64,000 nucleotides of DNA from assembly GCF_025460765.1 (NCBI RefSeq), contig NZ_JAMWEG010000003.1:372001-436000 (forward strand), written 5' to 3'. The position numbers and the translations under genes are program-made. Within the stretch, counting starts at the first letter, position 1. Every line of letters begins with the position of its first letter. The DNA comes from Micromonospora sp. MA102 (GTDB lineage: Bacteria > Actinomycetota > Actinomycetes > Mycobacteriales > Micromonosporaceae). Below the pieces are notes generated by a model that was not told the DNA's origin, did not search any database, and saw only the letters and a list, made by a program, of their open reading frames with translations. Below, piece by piece: positions 48,822-58,684 of this stretch.

Positions 48822-51245
48822 CTACAGGGGATACGTCCGGGCCACCGCCAGCATCTCCGAGCTGTGCGAACCGACCACGCCGACGTCCGCGGGCCGGGCC
48901 CGGAACCCGGGCAGCGCGTCCAGCCCGTCGCTCGCGTCCATAACGCGCAGGTTCACCTGCCCCGCCTTCGGCACCAGGGTCAGGGTGACCTCGACGCCCT
49001 CCGGCGGCGGGGCGTGGAAGACGACGCCGAAGCCCCACCGGCCGTCGCGCGCCTTCACCGGCACGTCCCGCCCGGCCACGGTCGCCGACCGCACCTCGGC
49101 GGTGGACGTGTCCACGTGCAGGGAGAGCAGCCGGACCGGCCGCTGCGGCAGCACCCGGACCCGCAGCACCCGCTGGTCGCCCGAGCGGGTGTCGGAGAGG
49201 GTCTCCAGCTTCGGGGCGGGCAGGTTCGCCGCCGGGGCCGCGCCGCTCCGCAGCTCCGCGTCGCCCAGCCCCGGGAAGTCGTCGGCCACCGAGACGGCCC
49301 GGTCGACGTACCCGTCGGTCCAGGGCTGGGGGTCCTCCTCGTGGCTGAGCCACTGCGCCTTGCCGGTGCCGGCGTCGAGGGCGTACATGAGGTGGGTCGG
49401 CACGGGGTGCGCGGCGTCGAAGCGGTCCACGGCCAGGCCGACCCCGGCGAGCACCACGGCCGCGAGGGCGGCGGCGCCGGCGGGCAGCGCGCCGAGCCGG
49501 CGGGCCCGGAGCGCGAGCAGGCCGCGCTGGCCGCCGGCCTGCGGGTGCAGCAGGTCCACGACGGGCAGCGCGGCCAGGCCGAGCAGCACCGCGACGAGCG
49601 CCGCCACGCCACCCATGCCCATGCCGAGCGCCGGGAAGAGCAGCACGACGGTGGGCAGCAGGATCACCACGGCGACCGCGCCGGCCAGGGTCACGGCGAC
49701 CACCGGCCACGGGCCGTCCCGGCGGGTGGCCAGCGCCGCCAGGCCGGCCAGCGCACCGGCCAGGGCGGGCAGGGTCGTCAGGTACGCGCCACCGGGCACC
49801 AGCACGGCGAGGAGCACCCCGAACAGGGCCAGCCAGACCAGGCCACCGAAGGCCAGGGCGGCCGGGCCGGCCCAGCGGCGAAACAGCGCGTACCAGGCGA
49901 ACAGGATCGCGGCGGCGAGCGCCACCACGGCGAGCCGGTACCAGACCGGGCGGTACGGGTCGAGCAGCTCGGCGTAGCCGGGGCGGACGGTGGTGACCGC
50001 GGTCCAGAGCAGCCACGCGCCCAGCGGGGCGGTGACGACCGGGACGAGGGCCAGCGCGACGCCGGCCGCGAGTCGCCCGGTGGTGGCCCGGCCGCGCCGG
50101 CGCAGCAGAGCGCCGAGCACGCCGACAGCGAGCAGGGCGGCCAGCGCCAGCGGCAGGGTCAGCCAGCCGGGGTAGCGGACCAGCCCGCCGGGCACCGGGA
50201 AGTAGGTGTCGTCGTGACCGGAGCCCAGGTCGCGCAGGTCGGTGCGGCCGAACTCGCGGGCCAGGCCGAGCGCGTTGTCGCCGTGCATCTGGAGGCTGCC
50301 GCGGTTCATGGCGGCCGGCACGTCGAGCGGGGTGTGGTAGACCGCGCCGCCGTCGATGTACGCGGAGTTCAGCCCGACGAACCGGTGGTCGAGGAAGGCG
50401 GTGAAGTCGGTGTCGTTGGGCAGCGCCCGGTAGATCTCCACGGCGAACGAGGTGCCCACCGGGTGCGGGGCGGCCCGGCCGAAGGCCTCCACGAGCTTCG
50501 CGTTGTTCCGGGACGTCTCGAACATGATCACCGGGCCGGTGGAGCCGCGGGCCTCCAGGTTGAGCACCACGCCGCCGTCGGCGGCCAGCGGGTGGTCCGC
50601 GGCGAAGCCGGCGGCCCCGCACAGGCACGCCTCCTCCGCGTCGGTGAGCACCAGGACCACGTCGTTGCGGGGGCGTGGGCCGGCGGCCAGCGCCCGGGCC
50701 ACCTCAAAAATCGTGGAGGTGCCGGCCGCGTCGTCGTTGCCGCCCGGCCCGGTCTGCACCGAGTCGTAGTGGGCCACCAGGAACACCCGTCCGGTCGGGT
50801 CGGTGCCGGGCAGCCGGGCCACCACGTTGCGGACCCGGGCCAGGGTCGCGCCACCTGCCGCCCCGCTGAGCTGCCCGGCCTCCGGGGCCACGGTGTCCTG
50901 CACCTCGGTCTCCAGGCCCAGCCCGCGCAGCACCCCCACGACGTGCTCCCGGACCTGGTCGTTCGCGGCGCTGCCGGCCACGTGCGGCCGCGCCGCGATG
51001 ACCTTGACCTGCTGGTACGCCCGCTCGGCGCTGAACGCGTCCGCGGGCGCGTCGGCCGGGCGGGGCGCCGGGGTGGCCAGGTCGACCAGGACGACGGCGC
51101 CGACGGCGAGCAGCGCGGCGAGCGCGGCCAGCGCGGCGGGCAGCCGCCGGCGCGGCCGGGCCAGCGCCCGGTCGGCCGGTCGGGTGGGGGGCGGGCCCGG
51201 CCGGGCCGGCGCGCGGTCGGCGGCGCGGGTGGGGGGTACGCCCAC
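48822..51245 (-). CDS. Membrane-bound M28-family aminopeptidase-like protein
   Basis: 807 aa. One N-terminal helix (near 35-55, LPAALAALAALLAVGAVVLV) is followed by an extracytoplasmic M28 zinc peptidase domain (near 75-320). VFLVAHYDSVQTGPGGNDDAAG supplies the first ligands and catalytic Asp, LVLTDAEEACLCGAAGF the Glu pair, and NLEARGSTG and GGAVYHTPLD the remaining ligands. Seven or eight more helices (near 355-580) and a second soluble domain (near 610-800, HVDTSTAEVRSATVAGRDVPV) follow. The plan resembles ER-peptidase Fxna/Pff1-like M28 proteins. The ATG or GTG near 51245 leaves a Pro/Arg-rich cytosolic N-terminus. It is monocistronic. Confidence 0.9.
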   Translation of the reverse strand: MGVPPTRAADRAPARPGPPPTRPADRALARPRRRLPAALAALAALLAVGAVVLVDLATPAPRPADAPADAFSAERAYQQVKVIAARPHVAGSAANDQVREHVVGVLRGLGLETEVQDTVAPEAGQLSGAAGGATLARVRNVVARLPGTDPTGRVFLVAHYDSVQTGPGGNDDAAGTSTIFEVARALAAGPRPRNDVVLVLTDAEEACLCGAAGFAADHPLAADGGVVLNLEARGSTGPVIMFETSRNNAKLVEAFGRAAPHPVGTSFAVEIYRALPNDTDFTAFLDHRFVGLNSAYIDGGAVYHTPLDVPAAMNRGSLQMHGDNALGLAREFGRTDLRDLGSGHDDTYFPVPGGLVRYPGWLTLPLALAALLAVGVLGALLRRRGRATTGRLAAGVALALVPVVTAPLGAWLLWTAVTTVRPGYAELLDPYRPVWYRLAVVALAAAILFAWYALFRRWAGPAALAFGGLVWLALFGVLLAVLVPGGAYLTTLPALAGALAGLAALATRRDGPWPVVAVTLAGAVAVVILLPTVVLLFPALGMGMGGVAALVAVLLGLAALPVVDLLHPQAGGQRGLLALRARRLGALPAGAAALAAVVLAGVGLAVDRFDAAHPVPTHLMYALDAGTGKAQWLSHEEDPQPWTDGYVDRAVSVADDFPGLGDAELRSGAAPAANLPAPKLETLSDTRSGDQRVLRVRVLPQRPVRLLSLHVDTSTAEVRSATVAGRDVPVKARDGRWGFGVVFHAPPPEGVEVTLTLVPKAGQVNLRVMDASDGLDALPGFRARPADVGVVGSHSSEMLAVARTYPL

Positions 51246-51514
51246 GGGTGACTCCTCGGGGTGCTTCGGGGGTGGGCATCATCCTGCACCCCCGCGGCCT
51301 GCGGCGGCACTCCCGCCCGCCGATGCGCTCCCGGCCGGACGCCCGCACCGGCGTAACATCGGGCGTCGGCCGTGCCGCTGTTCGTCGGGTGGACTCGCTC
51401 ACCCCGCCCGCGCCGACTCCGGTCGTGTTGTGTGCGACCGTTGTCTGATACAGGATCAGCAGCGCACTCGGAAGGAGCCCCGACATCACCAGCGAACTCC
51501 CGCGTCTCGCGGCG

Positions 51515-52753
51515 GTGACCCGGCCGCACCGGGGCGTCGGTCTGCCCGGCGTCCCCGTCGCGCCGCAGGCCGGGCTGGGGCACTACGGCCGGGTGCCGCC
51601 CGGCGAGCGACTGCGGGTCCTGCTGGTCGAGGACGACGAGGGTGACGCCTTCCTGGTCGGCGAGCTGCTCGCCGAGACCAACTCGATGATCGACCTGCTG
51701 GTCGCCACCAGCCTCAGCGAGGCCCGGCAGCGAGTGATGGGGGTCGACTGCGTCCTGCTCGACCTGGGCCTGCCCGACGCGCAGGGCCTCGACGGGCTCC
51801 GCCAGGTGCTGGAGATGGCCAGCGGGGCGGCGGTCTGCGTGCTCACCGGGCGCTCCGACGAGCACCTGGGCATCGTCGCGGTCGCCGAGGGCGCGCAGGA
51901 CTACCTGGTCAAGGGGCAGGTCGACGGCGTCCTGCTGACCCGGGCGCTGCGCTACGCCGTGGAGCGCAAGCGGGCCGACGAGAACGCCCGCCGGCTGCGC
52001 GAGGTGGAACTGCGCCAGGCCGAGTCGGCCCGCCTGGAGCGCGGCCTGCTGCCCCAGCCGCTGATGACCACCGACCAGGTGGCGGTGCACACCTTCTACC
52101 GCCCCGGCCGGCACGCCGCGCTGATCGGCGGTGACTTCTACGACGTGGTGCAGACCCGGCCGGACCGGATCGACCTGATCGTGGGCGACGTGTGCGGCCA
52201 TGGTGTGGACGAGGCCGCCCTCGGCGTCGAGCTGCGGGTGGCCTGGCGGGCCCTGGTCCTGGCCGGGGTGCCGGACGACGAGGTGCTGCCCGCGCTGGAG
52301 CAGGTGCTCATGAGCGAGCGCCGGCTCCAGGAGATCTTCGCCACGGTGGCCACGGCCCGGCTCGACCTGGCGGCCAACCGGGCCACCGTGCGACTCGCCG
52401 GTCATCCGCCTCCGCTGCTGCTCAGCGGAGGTAAGGTCGCCCCGGTGCCGGCCCGGGGCGGTCTCCTGCTGGGCGTACGGCCGCGCCGACCCGTTGCCTT
52501 CGACCTGGAGTTCGACGCCGATGACTGGTCCCTGCTGATGTACACCGACGGCCTCATCGAGGGTCGGGTGGACAGCGGTGACGACCGGCTGGACGTGCCG
52601 GGGTTGACCGACCTGCTCGCCGACCCCGCCAACCGCGCGGTGTCCCTGGCCGAGCTGCCCGCCTGGCTGGTCGGCCGGGCCGAGCAGCTCAACGGCGGCC
52701 CGCTCGCCGACGACGTCGCCATGCTGCTGGTCACCCGCGGCGGTGGCCGGTGA
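51515..52753 (+). CDS. Receiver - PP2C/SpoIIE-type serine phosphatase
   Basis: 412 aa. A response-regulator receiver near 33-150 (VLLVEDDEGDAFLVGELL; phospho-Asp in DCVLLDLGLPD near 88; Lys in DYLVKGQ) is followed by a helical linker (RKRADENARRLREVELRQAE) and a PP2C/SpoIIE domain near 185-410. Metal sites are GGDFYDVV and VGDVCGHGVDEA, with DWSLLMYTDGLIEG and ADDVAMLLV near the end. It likely dephosphorylates an anti-sigma antagonist in a partner switch under phosphorelay control. The GTG at 51515 is the first conventional start, but it lacks a ribosome-binding site; an in-frame ATC at 51485 sits 7 nt after AAGGAG (see findings). The kinase and receiver genes follow. Confidence 0.9.
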   Translation: MTRPHRGVGLPGVPVAPQAGLGHYGRVPPGERLRVLLVEDDEGDAFLVGELLAETNSMIDLLVATSLSEARQRVMGVDCVLLDLGLPDAQGLDGLRQVLEMASGAAVCVLTGRSDEHLGIVAVAEGAQDYLVKGQVDGVLLTRALRYAVERKRADENARRLREVELRQAESARLERGLLPQPLMTTDQVAVHTFYRPGRHAALIGGDFYDVVQTRPDRIDLIVGDVCGHGVDEAALGVELRVAWRALVLAGVPDDEVLPALEQVLMSERRLQEIFATVATARLDLAANRATVRLAGHPPPLLLSGGKVAPVPARGGLLLGVRPRRPVAFDLEFDADDWSLLMYTDGLIEGRVDSGDDRLDVPGLTDLLADPANRAVSLAELPAWLVGRAEQLNGGPLADDVAMLLVTRGGGR

Positions 52754-52808
52754 GCGCGGCGAGTGAGCCGCTCCTGCGAGCCCGGCGGTCGCGAACGGAG
52801 AGGGTTCT

Positions 52809-54535
<1,727 letters not shown>

Positions 54536-54539
<4 letters not shown>

Positions 54540-54988
54540 CCGCGCCGGCGGACGGCAAGAGCCCGATCGAGGTCCTGCTCGTCGAGGACGATCCGGGCGA
54601 CGTGCTCATGACCCAGGAGGCGTTCGAGGAGCACAAGCTCCGCAACCGCCTCACCGTCGTCTCCGACGGCGCGGAGGCGCTGGCCTACCTGCGCCGCGAG
54701 GGCCAGTACGCGGAGGCCGTGACCCCCGACCTGATCCTGCTCGACCTGAACCTGCCCCGCCGGGACGGCCGGGAGGTGCTGGAGGAGATCAAGAAGGACG
54801 AGCAGCTCTGCCGGATCCCGGTCGTGGTGCTCACCACCTCCCAGGCCGACGAGGACATCCTGCGCAGCTACCAGCTGCACGCCAACGCCTACGTGACCAA
54901 GCCGGTGGACTTCGAGCGCTTCATCTCGGTGGTCCGCCAGATCGACGAGTTCTTCGTCAGCGTGGTCAAGTTGCCGCCGCGTGGGTGA
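54536..54988 (+). CDS. Single-domain response regulator (Rcp1-type)
   Basis: 150 aa receiver with no output domain. [18 protein letters not shown] near 12-29, phospho-Asp in [14 protein letters not shown] near 62-75, Thr in [13 protein letters not shown], Lys in [12 protein letters not shown]. It is the cognate receiver of HDLQEP-type kinases and presumably passes phosphate by protein contact, perhaps to the receiver-phosphatase at the head of the operon. The ATG overlaps the kinase stop (ATGA) and its end overlaps the IMPase-like gene by 8 bp. Confidence 0.93.
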
Positions 54989-55790
54989 CCCGCTGCTGGA
55001 GGAGGTCGGCGCGCTGCTGCGGGAGGCCGCGGCCGACATCGTCGTGCCGCTGTTCCGCCGCCTCGACGACTCCGACATCTCCGAGAAGGCTCCCGGCGAG
55101 GTGGTCACCGTCGCCGACCGGAAGGCCGAGGCGCTGATCTCCGCCGGGCTGCGGCGACTGCGCCCCGGCTCGGTGGTGGTCGGTGAGGAGGCGGTCGCCG
55201 ACGACCCGACCCTGCTGCGGCACCTGCGCGGCGCCGGTGACGTCTGGCTGGTCGACCCGGTGGACGGCACCGCCAACTTCGCCGCCGGCCGGCGGCCCTT
55301 CGCCCTCATGGTGGCGCTGCTGACCGACGGGGTGCCGGTCGCCTCCTGGGTCTACGACCCGCTGGACGGCGCGCTGGCCACCTGCCGGGTGGGCGACGGC
55401 ACCCGGCTGGACGGCGAGTCGGTGCGTACCGCCGGGCGGGAGCCCGAGGTCGGCGCGCTACGCGGCACGGCGATGACCCGTTTCCTGCCCCCGGACTTCC
55501 GGCGGAGCGTGGAGGCGGGCGGCGAGCGGCTCGGCGAGCTGCTGCCCGGCCAGCACTGCGCCGGCCGGGAATACCTGGACATGCTCACCGGCGCGCAGCA
55601 GTTCGTGCTCTTCTGGCGCACCCTGCCCTGGGACCACGCCCCCGGCACCCTGCTGGTCCGGGAGGCCGGAGGGGTGGCCCGCCGCTTCGACGGCACCGAC
55701 TACCACCCGGCCGACGAGGGCAAGGGCCTGCTGGTCGCGGCCAGCGAGGAGACGTGGGAAGAGGTCCGGGCCGCCCTCCTGGGCGGCTGA
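54981..55790 (+). CDS. Inositol-monophosphatase-family phosphatase
   Basis: 269 aa Mg-dependent phosphatase. Metal motifs: GEEAVADDP near 71-79, [15 protein letters not shown] near 89-103 (DPxDGT) and [16 protein letters not shown] near 214-229 (WDxAPG). The family covers inositol-1-phosphatase, histidinol-phosphatase HisN, fructose-1,6-bisphosphatase and PAP phosphatase; which one cannot be settled by motifs. The GTG at 54981 opens at [16 protein letters not shown] and overlaps the receiver gene by 8 bp, so it may be co-transcribed with the signalling operon without being functionally tied to it. Confidence 0.9.
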   Translation: MGDPLLEEVGALLREAAADIVVPLFRRLDDSDISEKAPGEVVTVADRKAEALISAGLRRLRPGSVVVGEEAVADDPTLLRHLRGAGDVWLVDPVDGTANFAAGRRPFALMVALLTDGVPVASWVYDPLDGALATCRVGDGTRLDGESVRTAGREPEVGALRGTAMTRFLPPDFRRSVEAGGERLGELLPGQHCAGREYLDMLTGAQQFVLFWRTLPWDHAPGTLLVREAGGVARRFDGTDYHPADEGKGLLVAASEETWEEVRAALLGG

Positions 55791-55982
55791 GCGAGCGGTC
55801 CGCGACAGCCCCGGCACGCTCCGTCGACGATCCGCGTCCTCCGAGGTCGGGGGCGTGGCGCGCGGCCCGCGGTCCGGTATCGTGACCGGCGGTCTCCGCC
55901 CGCAGGCCGCCGCCCGGCGCCGGTGGAGCCGCCGCCGCGCAAGGTCGACTCGGGGGCCGGCGGTCGACGGAAGGACCCTCAC

Positions 55983-57023
55983 GTGCCCAGGACCAGGCTC
56001 ACCCGCCGGCCCATCGGCCGCTCGCTGGTCGCCCTGCTCGCCGCGACGGCCCTGCTGCTGGGCGCCGCTCCCGCCCCGGCCGGGGCGGCCGCCGCCGCGC
56101 CCACCCCGAGCGCCCCCGACGAGGGCGGCAGCAAGCAGCTCCGCGAGGCACTGGAGGCGGCGGCGAAGGGCCACATCGACGCCAAGAACCGGCTCGACAA
56201 CTCCAAGCGGCGGCAGGTCGCGCTGGCCAACCAGCTCAAGCAGGTCGAGGGCCGCCTGGTCGAGCTGTCCGCGCAGGTCGGCGAGGTGGCCGCACAGTCC
56301 TACCGGCTGGGCCGGTTGACCCCGGTGTCGATGCTGCTGGGCAGCTCGGACCCGGACGACTTCCTGAAGCGGGTCGCCGAGCTGGACGTGATGGCCCAGC
56401 GGGACAGCAAGCGCCTGCACGACCTCAACGAGGCGAAGGCCCAGGCCGCCGAGGCGAAGGTGGCCATCGACATCGAGGTGCGGGAGCAGCAGAAGCAGCT
56501 CGCCGTGCTGGCCAAGAAGAAGCGGGACGCCGAGGTGGCGCTCGCCAAGGTCAGCTCCGGCTCCGGCTCCGGCTTCGGCGGCACCTCGTCGTCGGCCAAG
56601 CCGGCGCCGCGCAACCCGGACGGCTCGTGGCCGTCGGAGTCCTGCTCGGTGACCGACCCGACGCCGGCCGACGGCTGCATCACCCCGCGCACCCTGCACA
56701 TGCTCCAGCAGGCCAAGGCGGCCGGCTACAAGCGCTACGTCTCCTGCCACCGCAGCGGCGGGGGTGGCGAGCACCCAAAGGGCCGGGCCTGCGACTTCGC
56801 CGCCGCCACGGGGGGCTTCGAGGACGTCTCCGCCACCGGGGGCGACAAGGCGTACGGCGACAGCCTCGCCAGCTGGGCCAAGAACAACGCCAGCCGGCTC
56901 GGCATCATGTACGTCATCTGGTATCGGCAGATCTGGATGCCGAACACCGGCTGGCGGTCGTACAGCGGGGGCGGGAGTCCCGCCGCCGACCACACAAACC
57001 ATGTTCACATCTCGATGTATTGA
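55983..57023 (+). CDS. Secreted coiled-coil protein with M15-like C-terminal domain
   Basis: 346 aa. A signal peptide (RSLVALLAATALLLGAAPAPAGA) is followed by a long coiled coil near 45-195 (KQLREALEAAAKGHIDAKNRL, QQKQLAVLAKKKRDAEVALAK), a Ser/Gly/Pro linker, and a C-terminal domain with metal-ligand-like residues EHPKGRACDF (His..Asp) near 258-267 and HTNHVHISMY at the extreme end. This spacing recalls zinc D,D-peptidases of the M15/VanY type and the ARB_07466-like domain. The overall plan matches cell-wall hydrolases or their FtsX/RipC-type coiled-coil activators. The GTG at 55983 has AAGGA 9 nt upstream. A role in wall turnover is inferred. Confidence 0.8.
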   Translation: MPRTRLTRRPIGRSLVALLAATALLLGAAPAPAGAAAAAPTPSAPDEGGSKQLREALEAAAKGHIDAKNRLDNSKRRQVALANQLKQVEGRLVELSAQVGEVAAQSYRLGRLTPVSMLLGSSDPDDFLKRVAELDVMAQRDSKRLHDLNEAKAQAAEAKVAIDIEVREQQKQLAVLAKKKRDAEVALAKVSSGSGSGFGGTSSSAKPAPRNPDGSWPSESCSVTDPTPADGCITPRTLHMLQQAKAAGYKRYVSCHRSGGGGEHPKGRACDFAAATGGFEDVSATGGDKAYGDSLASWAKNNASRLGIMYVIWYRQIWMPNTGWRSYSGGGSPAADHTNHVHISMY

Positions 57024-57046
57024 CCCCTGCCGCGGGAGACGCTGCG

Positions 57047-57059
57047 TAGCATCGCCACG
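57047..57059 (+). promoter_or_regulatory. Probable leaderless -10 element for the spermidine synthase-like gene
   Basis: TAGCAT (57047-57052) lies 7 nt before the GTG at 57060, with no ribosome-binding site. Confidence 0.45.
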
Positions 57060-58613
57060 GTGAGCAGCACATCGTCCGACGTCGTCGCGGAGCCGGCGCC
57101 GAGCGCGCCGGTCCCGCCCCGGGCCCTGCCGAACGGGCTCGCCGCGTTCCTGGTCTTCCTCTCCAGCGGGGCCGTGCTGGTGTTGGAGACGGTCTCGCTC
57201 CGCCTGGTCGGCCCGTACGTCGGGGTGACCCTCCAGGTGACCAGCTCGGTGATCGGCATGGCTCTCGCCGCCATCGCGTACGGGGCGTGGATGGGCGGCT
57301 GGCTGGCCGACCGGCGGGACCCGCGCACCCTGCTCGCCCCGGCCCTGGTGCTGGCCGGCATCGCCACCGCGGTCACCCTGCCCATCGTCCGGTACGCCGG
57401 TGAGGCGTTGCGCGGCGGCGCGGCGAGCGCGGTGCTGCTGCTGACCGCGCTGGCGGTGCTGCTGCCGGCGGCGTTGCTGGCCGGGGTCACGCCGCTCGTG
57501 GTGAAGCTCCAGCTCGCCGACCTGCGCCGCACCGGGCAGGTGGTCGGCCGGCTCTCCGGCATCGGCACCCTGGGCGGCATCACGGCCACCCTGGCCACCG
57601 GCTTCGTGCTGGTGGCGGCGCTGCCCAGCACCGTGATCGTGCTGGCGCTGGCCGGCGTGCTGGGGGTGACCGGGCTGGTGCTCGGGGCGTACCTGCGCCG
57701 GCAGGCGGGGGCGGCGCTGCCCGGTCCGGCCCGCGCCAGGGCCGCCCTGGGGGTGCTCGGCCTCGCCGCCGCCGGCCTCTCCGCGGTCGCCCCGAACCCG
57801 TGCGACGTGGAGACCGCCTACCACTGCGCCCGCGTCGAGGCGGACGGGCAGTGGGCCCAGGGGCGCACGCTCTACCTGAACTCTGCCGAGCACTCCTACG
57901 TGGACCTGGCCGACCCGACCCACCTGAAGTACGCGTACACCCAGTGGATCGGCCTGGTCGCGGACGTGGCGCGGCCGGCGAAGCAGCCGGTGGACGCGCT
58001 GCACCTGGGCGGCGGCGGCTTCACCGTGCCGCGCTACCTGGCCGCGACCCGGCCGGGCAGCGACAACCTGGTCTTCGAGATCGACGGCGGCCTGGTCGAG
58101 CTGGACCGGCGGGAGCTGGGCGTGCGCACCGGGCCGCAGCTGCGGGCCCGGGTGGGGGACGCGCGCGTGCTGCTCGGCGCCGAGCCCACCGACAGCCGGG
58201 ACCTCATCGTCGGCGACGCGTTCGGTCACCTGGTGGTGCCGTGGCATCTGGCCACCCGGGAGATGGCCGCCGACATCCGCCGGGTGCTCCGGCCGGACGG
58301 GATCTACGTGCAGAACGTCATCGACTACCCGCCGGACCGGTTCATCCGCGCCGAGCTGGCCACGGTGGCGGCCGAGTTCCGCAACGTGGCGCTGATCGCC
58401 CCGCCCGGCGCGATCGCCGGGCAGCACGGCGCGAACTTCCTCATTCTGGCCTCCGACGCGGCGCTGCCGCTGGCCGACGTCCCGGCGCGGCTGCGGCTGC
58501 TCCCGAAGCCGGCGAAGCTGCTGGACGGGGGAAAGGTGGCCGAGTTCGTCGGGGACGCGCTGGTGCTCACCGACGACTACGCGCCGGTGGACCAGCTCCT
58601 CGCGACCGCCTGA
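57060..58613 (+). CDS. Fused MFS-like membrane protein / spermidine synthase
   Basis: 517 aa. About six or seven helices in residues 20-240 (AFLVFLSSGAVLVLETVSLR, LRGGAASAVLLLTALAVLLPA) are followed by a soluble spermidine-synthase-like Rossmann domain near 265-515. LHLGGGGFTVPRYLAATRPG is the SAM/dcSAM-binding glycine motif, FEIDGGLVELDRRELG holds the ribose-binding acidic residue, and DLIVGDAFGHLVVPWHLATREM contains the catalytic Asp region. Family members are annotated as fused MFS/spermidine synthase; true polyamine synthesis is unproven for most. The GTG at 57060 is set by a leaderless -10 and by the protein start. Confidence 0.88.
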   Translation: MSSTSSDVVAEPAPSAPVPPRALPNGLAAFLVFLSSGAVLVLETVSLRLVGPYVGVTLQVTSSVIGMALAAIAYGAWMGGWLADRRDPRTLLAPALVLAGIATAVTLPIVRYAGEALRGGAASAVLLLTALAVLLPAALLAGVTPLVVKLQLADLRRTGQVVGRLSGIGTLGGITATLATGFVLVAALPSTVIVLALAGVLGVTGLVLGAYLRRQAGAALPGPARARAALGVLGLAAAGLSAVAPNPCDVETAYHCARVEADGQWAQGRTLYLNSAEHSYVDLADPTHLKYAYTQWIGLVADVARPAKQPVDALHLGGGGFTVPRYLAATRPGSDNLVFEIDGGLVELDRRELGVRTGPQLRARVGDARVLLGAEPTDSRDLIVGDAFGHLVVPWHLATREMAADIRRVLRPDGIYVQNVIDYPPDRFIRAELATVAAEFRNVALIAPPGAIAGQHGANFLILASDAALPLADVPARLRLLPKPAKLLDGGKVAEFVGDALVLTDDYAPVDQLLATA

Positions 58614-58684
58614 TCGGGTGACTTTGCTGACCGATTTCGACCCATGAGGTGTACGAGGGCCGACCTCGGGCAACTGGACCGACC

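Noticed and set aside
48708-51251. 847-codon plus-strand frame opposite the M28 peptidase
   Set aside because: It has an antisense composition pattern and no domain; the M28 metal motifs and helices are on the minus strand.
55458-58673. 1071-codon minus-strand frame opposite the IMPase, coiled-coil and spermidine synthase genes
   Set aside because: It crosses three well-supported genes and their boundaries and has only Gly/Arg/His/Gln-rich filler; no motif.
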